Shown: in pieces, positions 21,726 to 33,566 of the stretch
Position numbering within the stretch: the stretch's first letter is position 1
Layout of the letters: every line of letters starts with the position of its first letter
Assembly (NCBI RefSeq): GCF_022376445.1
Contig: NW_025955363.1
Coordinates: forward strand, 1 to 35,167
Origin: Fomitopsis serialis
Lineage: Eukaryota > Basidiomycota > Agaricomycetes > Polyporales > Fomitopsidaceae
DNA: 35,167 nucleotides
Direction of reading: 5' to 3'
Made by a program: the position numbers and the translations under genes
Notes under the pieces: generated by a model
Seen by the model: the letters and a program-made list of their open reading frames with translations, nothing else
Told to the model about the DNA's origin: nothing
The model's database searches: none

Positions 21726-23405
21726 TCACCGTCGTCGACTCATCATGAAGCAGCCTTCATACCCCAGCACCTCCGCCGGGCTCAGGGTATCGCGCCATCG
21801 CCCGCTCAAGTTTCCGTGTTCGTTCCCGACAAGGTACGATCTGTAAAGCCATCGTCCACGATCCCCATCCACCTGAATCCCTGTTAGACCATCACCAACT
21901 CAATAGCGCTAGTCCACTCACATAGTTCTTCGACAGACACAAAAACCCGTCGCACGGCCGCACGCGCCCCAGCAGACTGAACTGGCCCCACGCAGAGTGC
22001 CCTTCGCCGGTGATGATGACGTCGCATAGCCTCCGCTCGCCGCGCTGCTTTTCCGGGATCCGCGACCACGTCTCGTACACTACCGGTGCCCGTCCAGGCG
22101 CCCGCACCTCCAGCCCATTCGGGCCCTCGTGCACCTCCGCGCCTACCGGCAGATACGCAAGCAGCGGACTGCCCGGGACAAGCGGATCGCTTCCCCGCGT
22201 CCCCGCTGGGTCGTCCTCGTCCTCGTAGTACAGATGGTGCTCGCGGAGCTTCCACAGCTGCGGGTGCTGCGCGACGAGGCTGCGCTCCAGCACAGCGGGG
22301 GACGCGCCCGAGAGCAGGGCCGCGTACGCGGTGAACTCCGTGTACGTGAACAGCCCCTCCCAGAACCCGTCCAAGCTGCCCGGCACGAACACGCACTCCT
22401 GCGAGCCCGGCGCGGCGACACCCGCCAGCGCACGCGACCACTCCGCTTCCCACTCCGTGCTGGTCGCGCCCAGGACCGCTGGGAGCGTCGGGTCAGGCGG
22501 CTTCATGTAGCTGATGGTGTCCCATGCGACGCTGAGCTGGTTGACGAGGGTGAGGTAGGCGAGGATGGCGGGAGATGCGGGCGCGGGCGGAGCTAGGCGT
22601 AAGGGCATGCCGTAATGTGTCAGTACAGAGCCGTCCTTCGGGTTGAGGCTCGGGTGAAAGTTGACCCAGGATGGTGTGCAGAGGCTGTAGTGGTGTGCAC
22701 CGAGCGCGATGAGCTTCAAGACGCTATTTGCGCTGTGGAAGGCTGCTTCGTCCATCATGTACTCCTCTGCGTGACAATGCGTAAGACGTCTGATACTCGT
22801 TGCAACAGGGTAGCGGACGCACCGGGCCTGAGGAGCATCCAGAACAACCACAAGGCCAACGATATTCGCTCATCGTTCCCCACTGGCCATTCGTCGCGTT
22901 TCACGGTAGACCGCACGAGCGACGCGCCGTTCTCGCCGAGCAGGTACGTCCGCAGCCAGCCGTCCATCCGGGCGTATTCTCTGAGCTGGCGTTCGTTCGT
23001 TCCGTCATTCTCGAGCATCATCAGGTAGGCCGTCCATAGCAGTTCACTAAGTTGCCTGGAGTGTCCCGAGCTGAGCTCCCAGATCGGAGCCAATGTATCT
23101 GTCTTAGCCCGTAATCGGCGCAGGACCATACATCGCTTCTTGAGTTCTTGTGCGATCGCAAGCGGGGTGGTGCGCTCGGGACCGTACCGACGCACTGCTG
23201 CGGCTAGGTCGAACTTGTACGAGAAAATGCGTGCCCAGATGTGGGGGTTTCTGTCGAGAGCGAGGGCGGCATAGATGCGGCGATTCGTGGAGAGAAGAGG
23301 AACGAGCGCGGAGGGCGGACCGAGGAAGTTGACGGTGGCGGTGTAGTACGCGATATGCTCGAGGACCTCCTGCGGGATGCTGTCCAGACTATGGATGGTG
23401 GTCAT
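21726..23405 (-). CDS. F-box domain protein of the basidiomycete 'GEGHSAWGQF' type
   Basis: Putative ubiquitin-ligase adaptor of about 525 residues. Three exons join in phase: 22823-23405, 21922-22766 and 21726-21872. The start at 23405 leads into an F-box-like SIPQEVLEHIAYYTATVNFL and NRRIYAALALDRNPHIWARIF. The conserved large domain follows (LIALGAHHYSLCTPSWVNF, LTHYGMPLRLAPPAPASPA, EGLFTYTEFTAYAALLSGA, DVIITGEGHSAWGQF, GRVRPCDGFLCLSKNY) and the last exon (GRWLYRSYLVGNEHGNLSGR, ending MMSRRR). The gene looks intact and full-length for this family. The biochemical function of the large domain is not known to me. A decayed copy of its tail is at 18290-18990. Confidence 0.87.
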
Positions 23406-25267
23406 CGTCGACGGCGGCGTGCAGAGGGGGTGAGAAGGTGCAGACGAGGGGGGAGGACATGGCGAACGCGTGCGACTATATAGCTCGATTGGTCAGTGCG
23501 TTTTCCGGGACGCAAGTGCCCCCGGAGTCCCCGAGCCTCCGGACGATCGGACCCCGCGTCACGATCTCTAGGCTATCGCCGTTTGCACATATTCGTTGTG
23601 AAGCCCGTCGCACGACGGCCGTCGAGGGAGTCACCGTGAAAATAGACACAGATCTACTCACTGGAATACTTACCCATTCAGTAGGTGGGCTTCGTACCCA
23701 CTCAAATCTCGCACTTCACTTCGCGGGACCGGGGCAAGTGATCGAAATCGCCCAGATCTCGATCATATTCCGGGCAAGCGTCTGTTCTCAACCACTTCTC
23801 TTCCCAATCTCGTTGACTACAAACCACTTACCAGCGCTGCAACACGCGATGCGAAAGAACAGGCCGCCTGGCCAGTGACCGCTCTTGTATGGCATGAACC
23901 ACAATCCTCCCTGGCAAGACCGACAGACGGTCTCACGTCGAGCCCAATCAGGTGAGCCAAGGGAGTTGAAGCTGTCGTATAGACGCAGCCGTGGATTTAC
24001 GCGGGTTCCATAACCACGATTCAAATTCTGTTTTATCAAACCGCAGCTGGGAGATGTCTTGTATCGGCCACTGGTCCCAACCGGTCTTAGTCAACCAAAG
24101 GTGCTTACTAGTGCATAGCAAAGCTCACGTCGGACGCATGTGATATCTCGCCTTTTGTCATACAGGTCGCGCTACTTCTGGATAGCCTGGGTATCATAGT
24201 GCTTGCTCAATTGATGAAGCATACCGACTGAAGACACACGTTCCGGCGGTGAGCTACACGAATCAGGTATACTGCACTACCTCGCATTCATTCAGTATCA
24301 CTCTGCCGAGCTAGCGCTATACATCACCTTGGCACTCCGAGTCCATGACGGATTCCTCATCTGCTGTCCCAATCAAATACATACACTACCCCGACAACGT
24401 TGCTTTGGACTCTGCAGTAAGTCATTCTCACCGGAGAACAAGGACTCGGTGGGACCATCAACCGAGTATGAGCTCCATGTCCGAGGACCTTTGGCCTGCA
24501 ACAGCGCGCAACGACGCCCAGCCCTCTCTGTAGCTCGTACGAAGGGTCTCCGCTCTGACCTAGCTCACTCCGGAACCATCCCACAGGCTTCGTGACACTC
24601 CGTAGAAGACCGGGCACCTATGCTACCCTTCTAACCGCCCGAACCAGAGGCTCGGTAGCCCTGACTTCGCCCTGACAGCGCGGTTCGCTCACACAGCGAG
24701 CACGGCTATGATCTTCCGAACCACAAAGTCCACACGATCTCGCAACGACGTAGCTCGCAAGGAATCATCACGCCTGCACTAGCTGACAGGCCGAGTCTGG
24801 CCTCGTCGTCTCGACTCCCAGCATACCCGCGCACACCCGGAGGACAGCCCGCTACTGTACGCCGGAACAGACGAAAATAGCTATGACGATTGGGGAAGCA
24901 TGCTCGTGAGACGGGGCGCAACCTGTCTTATAATTGACGCAAGCAGATGCCTCGACGTTGGGTTTCTAGGTTGAGTGGAGTCCGGTCATTGGTCCGATGA
25001 GCAGCCACTGGTTCTTTGGTGATAATCAGTACTAAGTACTGCAGGGAGGATGACTATCCCTGGAGGGCAATGTGACTCGTGAGTGGAGTTTCAGATCTCA
25101 GTCCTCGCATGTGCTAGCAATGACGATCTCGGCTGGCTGAGAGCCGTTGGGGTTGCAACATTCAATGTAGACTTGTGGTAAGTACCAGAACGGACCGAAC
25201 GACTCTAGTTCCCTGATCTGGACACACTCCACGACATAGCGTACTGAATGCCCTATACGAACCTGCT
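23406..25267. other. Long gene-poor region
   Basis: Promoter of the F-box gene on the left and 3' flank of another F-box gene on the right. Apart from one doubtful small frame at 23788-24039, only short overlapping frames with no family signature. Confidence 0.45.
23788..24039 (-). CDS. Doubtful small hypothetical protein
   Basis: A short frame reads SPDWARRETVCRSCQGGLWF, then HWPGGLFFRIACCSAG, followed directly by a good GTAAGT donor. Cys-rich and protein-like, but no family recognised and no downstream exon found that completes it. It may be a fragment of a decayed gene. Confidence 0.2.
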   Translation of the reverse strand: MIKQNLNRGYGTRVNPRLRLYDSFNSLGSPDWARRETVCRSCQGGLWFMPYKSGHWPGGLFFRIACCSAGKWFVVNEIGKRSG

Positions 25268-26545
25268 CTAGAACGCAAATGGCCTGTCGCTGAGTTCGCC
25301 TCCGAAGCTCCGAAGCGCATTCCAATGAGGTCCCACCAACACCGTCAACGCCTGCGGGCGTACTTCCTGCATCCGAGACTCCCGCAGCCTGTATCGTCCA
25401 AAGGACGGGTCGGTCAAAGGCACGGCCTGCGTTTTCTTGCACGACGGGTCGCGGATATTCATGGTGAACGCCAGCTTCTCGTTGTCCTGCGCCAGCTTGG
25501 CCATCGTGATGTCGAGTTGCACCCACGGGAACGGGAAGGATAAAGCCGGTGGCTCTACGTCGCGGTCCCTCCGCGCGAACGGTCCAATACTAGTTCCCGG
25601 CATGGGCAGGCTGAGCACGATCTCGCGGAGGTTGGCGCGCATCTCCCACCGCGAGATGTGTGTCAAGGCTGTCAACATCCACGTAGGGTATTCGTACGCG
25701 ACGAACTTGGCCTCGAGCCCCGCGTCCTTCAGGTGTAGACGCCGGAGCTGCAGGAACGGCACGGGTGACTGCAGGATGACGTACAGCGGCCCGTGGAACG
25801 TCAGGCGCAGAACCAGCTCCTCGAGCACGGGCGCAGCCACCCGGAGGATGTCCGAGTCGTTGTTGCTGCAGGAGGGTGCCACGTCGTTAACTATCGGCTG
25901 TAGTCTGCGCAAAGACATGTGCAATGGGAAGTGGTACAGCAGACAAGAGGTGACGCTGCCCGATGCTGAGGGGACGGTTAAGCCATGCAGAGTCGATTTC
26001 GTCGCGGGCGGTATACCCAGACGTTGCATCGCACCGTCATCGGGAGGTGGCGTGATCTGTATCTGGTCTGATAGGTGTAGCTCAGACAGCGACCGGCATG
26101 CTGCAAGGAGGCGTAGGAAGTCGTTACACTGGAAGTTGTGTGTGCCGAGGAGGCGTAGGATCCGGATCCGAGAGAAATACGTCCTCACACCCTTGTTGAT
26201 GTCGAAGAAACCTCTCGTGAATAGGTCCACCGAACCGATGTTGAGCTCCTCCACACGGTCCATCATCAGGAGCAGGTCCGGCCACGCGCCGTCGAGCGAC
26301 GCGGGGTCCGGTTTCGGCTTACTGAATGTGAGCACCCGTACGAGCTGTCCGAGTCTGGGATGTTCCTCGAGCATGTCCAGGACGCGACCATGCTCCACGT
26401 GGGTGAGGATGGTGATCGTCCGGAACAGGTTGCTCTGTGCACGTCTGGCCCACTGGTGACACGTCAACGCACAAGCCTTGAGCGCACCCATCTCTCCAGA
26501 GAGCTGATCTACGATCTCGTCGTGGATTTCTGCGGGAAGCACCAT
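25268..26545 (-). CDS. F-box protein, single exon
   Basis: Putative SCF adaptor of about 425 residues. I place the start at 26545 (context AACCATGGTG), which puts the F-box at the N-terminus: MVLPAEIHDEIVDQL, then ALKACALTCHQWARRAQSNL. The frame stays open 58 codons further upstream, but that stretch looks like 5' leader or an intron ending near the ATG. The C-terminal region has leucine-rich segments (VEELNIGSVDLF, IRILRLLGTHNF, LSELHLSDQI, LEELVLRLTFHG, LRRLHLKDAGLE), as in many basidiomycete F-box proteins. It is intact, and its target is unknown. It is not obviously a recent duplicate of the other two F-box genes here. Confidence 0.85.
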   Translation of the reverse strand: MVLPAEIHDEIVDQLSGEMGALKACALTCHQWARRAQSNLFRTITILTHVEHGRVLDMLEEHPRLGQLVRVLTFSKPKPDPASLDGAWPDLLLMMDRVEELNIGSVDLFTRGFFDINKGVRTYFSRIRILRLLGTHNFQCNDFLRLLAACRSLSELHLSDQIQITPPPDDGAMQRLGIPPATKSTLHGLTVPSASGSVTSCLLYHFPLHMSLRRLQPIVNDVAPSCSNNDSDILRVAAPVLEELVLRLTFHGPLYVILQSPVPFLQLRRLHLKDAGLEAKFVAYEYPTWMLTALTHISRWEMRANLREIVLSLPMPGTSIGPFARRDRDVEPPALSFPFPWVQLDITMAKLAQDNEKLAFTMNIRDPSCKKTQAVPLTDPSFGRYRLRESRMQEVRPQALTVLVGPHWNALRSFGGELSDRPFAF

Positions 26546-27393
26546 GGTTCGAGACTCGAGTCGGTAGTGCGCCACTGCCTCTTCTAGGAGAGAGGGTAGC
26601 CCAGTTAGCGTGGAAGATGATGGCGTTTGGAAAGTGAGTGTCTTACAGTTTTGACTAGCCCGGGGACACGATATGACCGCGAGCTCGAATCGAAGGATGG
26701 TGGCCCAATGGTAGCCCAAATGAAAGCGGTGTTCGGACTGACGCTAGGATCTGACTGCGTCATTACTAAATGCAACAGCTGCATCAGCGGACCATCACTG
26801 GCGTGTAGCAACGCCGCCTTTACAGACAAGACCTAGCTAAGACAATACGGCCCAAGCGTAGTCAAGTGCTGGTTGTCATAGAGTATCCGAGTGTCGATAG
26901 TGCTGGAGGTCCGAGCTGGAGGTTCGGCGCTTCAAGCTTCAGCGCTTGTGAAAGCAGTGGCAAACGGCGGCGGGCCGGCGGCCCAGCCTGGCGGTCAATA
27001 TCAATCCTTCAACTTAGGAATCCTTGCTGCTTCCTCCTCTTGTCCTCCTCCTTCAGCTTCAGCTTCAGCCTTTATCGATTTATCAGCTGCTCCGAGTACT
27101 GTGTCCCCGGCAGAGTCTTGTGGTGCCCTCATTGTACATCGTCGCAGAGTTCGGTGACCTACTACAAGCCGTTCATGGTACTACAGCTCTCTGGCAGTTG
27201 ATCACAGCCTCGGAGCCTCATGATCAGTCTAGGCGCACGAACTCTGTGCTGACATCCAGCACAAATCTGGCTACGCAAGGACCTGAACTGTATTGATATT
27301 GAACGCCACCCACGACTCATAACGCCAACGTGTAACGCCTCGCGCGCGCAAGTTTCCTTTGTTGGAGACGGTAACCTTCTCCAGCTCCTCCCT
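26546..27393. other. Intergenic with a CTT/TCAGCT-rich patch
   Basis: Contains the promoter of the F-box gene (left) and of the BTB gene (right). A short low-complexity pyrimidine-rich tract with repeated CTTCAG units is at about 27030-27075. Open frames through it are low complexity and not supported. Confidence 0.45.
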
Positions 27394-27468
27394 GTGGCAC
27401 GGTACCATCCCTCATCAACAATCGACAAAAATTGCTGGTCTAGCTCGCATCTACCCAACGAGACACCT

Positions 27469-29012
27469 ATGGAAGTTGCTCTATCCCATGTCGAGTACAA
27501 CCACGACATTAGAGTGCAATTTCACATCGACAACCTCGAGGAATTCTTTGCTCAGAGAGGATACCCAGTAGCGCAGCCCTACGTCACAGCTACGTTTGGA
27601 CCGGGCTGGCGTATCGAGTGCTGGCCTTCACAAAGCGATGACCAGGACTGTACCATTTCTTGTCGCCTCGACGTAGGACCACGCGGATATCCGCGGCCCA
27701 TTTCATGCTCCTTCATTGGCGAGTCAATGCCAGGTGGCCACCGATACTTTGAACATACCGCGACGTATATGTTCCACCCGCCGGATAAGTACTCTAGTAG
27801 GGTGTCTGGTGGTCGGCCTAAATCCCTCTTGAAGACGCAGCACTGGAACTACCGTTTCCGTCATCTGCGACAGGAGAACGGGCTCGTCATCACAGCCACT
27901 ATCCGCGCGCGAGCCGGTCATGCCTTCTCCGATGGCTGCGAAGGCTTTGGGGTGTTGCACGACCTGATAACTGGAGGTCAGCCGGATAAAATCAAGTTCA
28001 TTGTCTTTGCGGGCCGGAATGCCACTGGAGTCGGACGACTTGTGAGACCACGTACACTGTTATTCGACAAACACGCCTTACAGGTGAAGTGTTCTCGCCT
28101 TGAACAATGTAGGCCATTCATATTGTCGCTGTCGCATGATATATCGAATCTCACCCGTTACCTCTATAATTAGGGTTGGATGATGCCTCTGATGCCCCGG
28201 CGCTCTGTCAGTGGGAGGTGTTCAGTGGACACAAGGGCGTTCCCAGTGCATTTGTTAGCGGGGCATCGAGCTATCAACCTGCGGCTCATCCCGACCTCGA
28301 TGGTGACAGTGACTTCGAAGATGTAGGCGAAGAAGGCGTGGCAGGTATCATTCCCGGACAACTGCAGACGCGACCTACCGCCATTATCAGCGATGTCGCC
28401 GCCTCTACGTAAGCATCAAAACTTGACATCGACCGCACTCTGATTTCATTATAGATGGGAAGCGTTTCTGTTTTATCTATACACTGGCGTCGTGGTCTTC
28501 GCGCCTTTGGCAAGCAACGGTGAAGATGCACGAAAGCACTTCATAGCGAATTACCAGGTCGGCAACCCGCAACGCCCCGCACCATGCTCTTGCAGGTCGA
28601 TGTACCGCCTTGCACACAGGGTATGTTCGGTGTGGTTGCCAAAATTCGGCTCATTGACCCAATCCTCATCACTAGCTTGACATGGCGGATCTCAAGAATA
28701 TGGCGTTCGAGGAACTGAAGTCCCAGCTATCGAAAGACAATGTTATCAAAGAGATCTTTTCCCAATTCACTTCGCAGTAAGTTCATCAAGCACTCACACC
28801 CGTTACAGTGCGCTCAACATTGCTGTTGTGGCCAATGCAGGCATGAGCAAGTGAAAGACATGGAATTGCAGTTGCTGAAACGATACTGGGACGAACTCAA
28901 GGGGTCAGATCAAGTGTCAGAGATGATGATGAAGGTCGTCAGTGGTAAACATCCTCATGCTGCGTCTATTATGATGGAGATCTGGCAGAGTGTCACTGTG
29001 ATACCCACATGA
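27469..29012 (+). CDS. BTB/POZ protein with N-terminal MATH-like domain
   Basis: Likely Cullin-3 type adaptor or a related BTB protein of about 416 residues. Five exons join in phase: 27469-28083, 28212-28408, 28455-28620, 28676-28776 and 28841-29012. The start is placed at 27469 (MEVALSHVEYNHDIRVQF), the usual N-terminus; an in-frame ATG at 27394 would add 25 residues. The N-terminal part (FGPGWRIECWPSQ, HWNYRFRHL) is beta-rich and MATH-like. The BTB-like half has FIVFAGRN, an acidic loop (DLDGDSDFEDVGEEG), WEAFLFYLYTGVVVFAPL, CRSMYRLAHR and IFSQFTSQHEQVKDME. The first intron is 128 bp, longer than its neighbours, and its acceptor is the least certain; an earlier AG at 28172 is out of phase. 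Confidence 0.85.
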
Positions 29013-29298
29013 GATGGGCGAATTGGGTCAATCTAGGAACGATTTGTTCTCTCGTGATCAAGTTATTGATACCTACCTTTCAGAGTTTCATGTTTGAAGG
29101 TCGTTTGTCTGTTCAAATCATAGATCATTATGTATTTTGTTAGCCATTGCAACCATGGTAGTCCCGTCCGGCGTCCTCGAACGATGTTGGTAGTGACGTG
29201 ACTAGCACGTGCATTCAGAACACTCAATGTATTCTTTCAAATTCCTGCTCAATACTCGTACACACTGCTTTGTTCTGCGAGAGGATCATGGTGACAGT

Positions 29299-30510
29299 TT
29301 ACACCTTGCCGTCTTTCTCGCGAACGATGTCCTCGACAGTCTTCCACTTCCAGATGCTTTCGCCAGGGTTAACCAGCTCGTCGTCATTCTGCGAGAAGTC
29401 CATCTTCCCCTCACCGATGAGGATCCTAGAGCAAGTCAGCAATCCGAAATCCCGTCACAGGGATGCTACCACTCACTTGATATGGTCGATAGGCCCGCTC
29501 TTCGGCTTCTCGAGCTGCTCCTTCCGCAGCTTCTCCCTGAACGCAGCCAAATCCGTGCCCTGGACCTTGATCTCCCCCTTCGGCTCCACGCCAAGCTCGT
29601 CGCGGATCTTCTGCACGACGTCGCGGACCTGCCGGTAGCTCACGTTGCTGCCCGCGATGTGCACGTCGTCCGGGACGCTCGCGGCCGTCTCGGGGTTCAG
29701 CGAGAGGAGCGTGAGCTCCGCAAGAGCGCGCCCGATGTCCGCCTTCGCGGTGGTGGCGGTCTTCGCGTCGGGCGAGCCGACAGAGGTGTAGGTCAGGTTG
29801 GCAGTGTCGAAGCCGACTATATTGTGATACACGGTGAGCCAGTCAAATAGCTGGGAAGGCAAGGGGATAGGACGTACGCCACGGTCCGATGAGGATCTCC
29901 AGGAATAGCCCGTTGTACAGCGAAACAACCTTTGTCTTGCCGGCTCCGAGCTGGCGGTACTTGCGAGCGTGCTGTCCTTTGAACAACCAGTCAGGGTCAT
30001 CCCATCCGGGGAAGTCGTTGATACGGTGGTCACTGGATGTGTACAGGATACTCAATACCGCGCTCGTCACAACGAGGAGTAAGACAACATACGAGCCATA
30101 TTCCGTAGGGAAGTACACCTTCGCACCACTCTTGATTGCGGCTTCTCCGACAGCATCCCTGAACTCATTCGGCGCCTTGCCAACAAGACTTACAACGGCG
30201 TCGACGCCCTCGAACGCTCTGCCCAAAGACGCGACGGGGTCAACGGGGTTGATCTGGACGAGCTCAGCCCCTTCTCGGCCAGAGCTTTGGCGTCCGCGGT
30301 AGTAGTGTCCCGCGCTGTGACGACGACGCGCGAGAAGAAGGGCTTGTAGGGGGTGAGGAAGACGTTGGCGACCTCCTTGCCTAGAGGAACGATATATCAT
30401 TAGTTCGGCATGGCTCTGGCATGGATGAACTCTTTAGCAGACCCACCAAGGCCGCCGGTCGCGCCGACGAGGGCGACGGTGTATGAAGCGCGGCTTAGCT
30501 TGGTAGACAT
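29299..30510 (-). CDS. NmrA-like / isoflavone reductase-like NAD(P)-binding protein
   Basis: Atypical SDR-fold protein of about 320 residues in five exons. The start at 30510 gives MSTKLSRASYTVALVGATGG with the GxxGxxG loop completed across an intron (GGLGG|KEVANVF). Then FFSRVVVTARDTT, ELVQINPVDP, VDAVVSLVGKAP, FPTEYGSDHRINDFPG (after removing a 60-bp intron), ARKYRQLGA, VVSLYNGLFLEILIGPW, and ADIGRALAELTLLS. The last exon ends KTVEDIVREKDGKV at 29299. The family includes redox-sensing NmrA regulators and true reductases; no catalytic Tyr-Lys pair can be assigned confidently. The gene is intact. It is convergent with the BTB gene, whose stop is about 290 bp away. Confidence 0.88.
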
Positions 30511-31326
30511 GGTATAGGACATACACAGGCTGGGGAGCGGCTGGTAGACGTAGGTGAGGTTGTACTGGAGTACTTGGATGAAGTCATGGCGTTATATACG
30601 TCCCGTCTTGCGACTGTGGTCTGGGTGTGAGTAGAAGCTTACCAAGCATTGGCACTGGATTGCGTGAGCCACATCATGTTATCCCATACTTAAAGCGTGC
30701 AGGGGTCAGGTCTCCTTCGTGGCCGACGCGAAGGCGTAATGTCACATCAGCTTCACTTCCACACGCACAGCGCTCGGAATAGCCTGCCAAAAATCTAAAA
30801 CCTGATGTGCGGGCTGTGGGCCTCTACGACTGGGTCGCAAACCATCACACGAACAAAACACCATGCTGTGGGGAAAGGCCGCCCTGAAAGGCAAACACAT
30901 AGCCGTGAGCCACGCGGTCTCGAACCGAGTCGAAGGTGGGTAGCACCGTGCATGAACATCTCCACTGCGGTGGGCCGGCGGATCATAGATTTGGGAACGA
31001 CGTTACGCACGATCACGATCAAGCCTCGATCAACATCTGTAATCTGCACTGCAGCAGCGACGCGAAGCCTAGCTTGGTCAGCAGCTGGCAGAGCAATGAG
31101 GGAGCGACACAACATGGCCGCTGACGAGTACAAGCTGCACAGTCCCGTACCATGGCGAGGAGACGGCGGCGGCCTGGCGCTCATGCTGATGTCTCGAAGA
31201 GCTTGTCCCTCCTTTCTCAGTGCCGTCAATACCAAAGCGAACCCTGGCGTTACATTACCGATACAACAAACACTTCGCACTGCTTCCGCTGGCACACAGT
31301 CCACACCCGCTAGCCTCCCCAACCGT
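30511..31326. other. Intergenic, NmrA-like promoter and UBP6 3' flank
   Basis: No gene seen. A long open frame on + here continues antisense through the last UBP6 exons and is a composition artefact. Confidence 0.5.
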
Positions 31327-33566
31327 TCATGCGAGCGGCTTCGTCTTGTACAGCAGCACGTATGCCGACGAGTCCTCGCCTCCGCCGCCGAGTGTGTCGA
31401 GCTTCTCCTTCGGGAAGATCGACACCTTGTCGTCGTCGAACTTGTACCAGTCTTCGTCCTCCTGCGCCGGCACGCCCACTACCGCATTGGACGTAGAGCC
31501 GGACGCGTCGCTCGAGAAAATCTGGTTCTGGACTGCGCTCTTCTTGACGAAGCCCATGTAGTGCCCGGAGTCGGCCGCAGCGCCTTTGTGGGTCACAATC
31601 GCTACGATACGGACGCGTACGATGAGGAGCAAGGCCAGAGGAGATATAACCGACGTACCGACGAGCTCGTACTGGCCGGTCAAGCTGCAGCCGACATCTG
31701 CTTGGAGGTCTGGATTTACCAGCGCCTCAAGCTGCGTCTTCTCCCGCTCCCGGTACACTGACTCGTCTTCCAGGTCGATCTCCATCGCGGCGGGCTCACT
31801 CTCCGTGGGCTCGGAGAAGAGGAAGCTACATGATTGCGTTAGTCAATGCGGCAGGGTCGAAGCCATGTATTTACCTTCTGCGGGAGCGCTGCCTGACGCG
31901 AGTGCCTTCTGCTCCCTCGCCACACGGAGGGCGGTCTTCTTGCGGATGTTGCGCCGCTCAGAGCGCTCGCCCTCGATCTCACGGAACCTGGTCACGAGCG
32001 CAGCATCTTCGCCTTCAGCTCGTCCGTGACCAGGCGAGCACGTCAAAGTCCGTTGGAACTTCACCCTACGCTGTCAAGGGGGATCAGGGGACCGTCAGTT
32101 GGGACGTCAGCGAGCGGCGTGGTGGCGCTCACCATGATCTTCGTCTTCTTCCCGATATCTGTCCGCCACGCGAAGCGCACCATATGGACAGTGAGATAGG
32201 ACGGTAGGCGAGAGAGACGGGAGGTGGCGGTGTATTGGGCATCCCGTCCTAATGTTGGCGAGTTCTTCTCGATCTTCTGGTTTAGAGACTGCGGTCCAGT
32301 ATAAGCTAGCGATATGCAAATCGTTGCAAAATCACGTACGTCCTTGACACCCTGGACATGTAGTTCGTCGTGATTGAAATGTTGCACTCGATCTTGAGAG
32401 CTTTCTCGAACGAGACGGATGGCGGCTCGTCCGGTGCCTCGTCGCATTTCAGTCTGCGTCGCACTTGTCAGAGGCAGGTACATGGTCCGAACAGCAGAAC
32501 TCACTCTCGGCGCACTTCACCGGTCATGTACTGGTCAACGAACTTCGAGGGAGCGAAGACCCGTCTGACGACGGTCGGGGACAGGCACGTCCCTCAGAGA
32601 GTTCGTTAACTGCACCCAGCACTCCTCGGCATCTGTCAAACGCAGCGCTCAGCTTCGAATGCTCGTTGCGGGACCGATACTGCGGACCTACCCTGTTGTG
32701 CGTACATCGCGAATCCGCCAGTTCCCTTGCCGCTCCGACTTTGTTCGGCGAATTGCGGGAACGCCTGTCGCAGCGCGGTCAGGAAGGTACTCGGGACAAC
32801 ACTGTCCGTGGTACGCGACATTTGTTGTACAGGCCGCTCAGGGCAGAAGGGAGACCGGGTGGCGGAGCGCTCTGTAATGCCGTCTGTAGTTCGGGGATGG
32901 CACGGAGTGCCTGAAGAGTCGAGTTCATGTAACATGTGTTCCCGAGATTCTGAGACCGACGGGTAGTGCGAGCTAAGGTAGGAGGGCGGGTCATTCATGA
33001 TGTTGATCATGCCGAATGAAGTGCGGCTTACAGCTTCTGCGAGAGCCGAGTCGTCCATGTCTAAGGCAAGATGATCTCGTCAGCATTTTCGATTGCAGAG
33101 GGGGAGGTTGGAGAGGGTGATGGCATCTCCGAGCGCGTCGGCCTTGCGAAATGTAAATTGTAACACACCTTCCAGAATACGATCGGCTTTTTCTGGAGGC
33201 TTTGGTAGCTCCCCTGCTGCACCAATGACCATGAATGTCTGGCCCTACATGAAACGAATGCTAAGTTCAATATGACGAAGTCGACTAGCAATGCTCCATG
33301 AAAGGACCACTACTCACCTCTTTCGGACCGATTTCCTCCAGTCTGTGTCATCCTACCACCAATTAAGCATCAGCTGAAGCATAGTCCAAAATCAAAGGCA
33401 CACGAACCTTGAGCACGCCTCCCTTGATCATAACCTTCATACGGTCTGGCGGAACGCCGGTCACTTGGTAAACCGCATCCTTGAATATGGCTGGAGACTG
33501 GTCGGGATCGAGCTGCATATCGTGCACCTTCCCGGCATGCTTGATCTTTACGGCGAGCGGAGCCAT
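31327..33566 (-). CDS. UBP6: Ubiquitin carboxyl-terminal hydrolase UBP6/USP14 (proteasome-associated), with multiple frameshifts in this sequence
   Basis: Deubiquitinase that binds the proteasome 19S base and trims ubiquitin chains; about 530 residues in eleven exons. The start at 33566 (MAPLAVKIKHAGKVHDMQL) begins the ubiquitin-like domain. Then GQTFMVIGAAGELPKPPEK, DMDDSALAEA, the Cys box NLGNTCYMNSTLQ, FPQFAEQSR...QQDAEECW, FVDQYMTGE, LKCDEAPDEPPS, SLNQKIEKNSPTLGR, YLTVHMVRFAWR, IRKKTALRVAREQ and the His box DSGHYMGFVKK with DWYKFDDDKVS. Family residues are conserved throughout, yet single-base indels break the frame near 33332, 33190 (+1), 33174, 32955, 32822, 32356, 32056, 32035 and 31996, plus an unresolved shift near 32560. 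The last two exons (31327-31826) are clean. Either sequence errors or a very recent pseudogene. Confidence 0.9.

Noticed and set aside
22010..22596. Open frames on + over the second F-box gene
   Set aside because: They are antisense to the conserved exon carrying EGLFTYTEFTAYAAL and GEGHSAWGQF.
26546..26719. N-terminal extension of the single-exon F-box protein
   Set aside because: The 58 extra codons are not F-box-like, and the ATG at 26545 has a good context with the F-box immediately following.
30805..31761. 318-codon open frame on + downstream of the NmrA-like gene
   Set aside because: It overlaps the UBP6 His-box exons antisense and shows Arg-rich composition without a recognisable domain.
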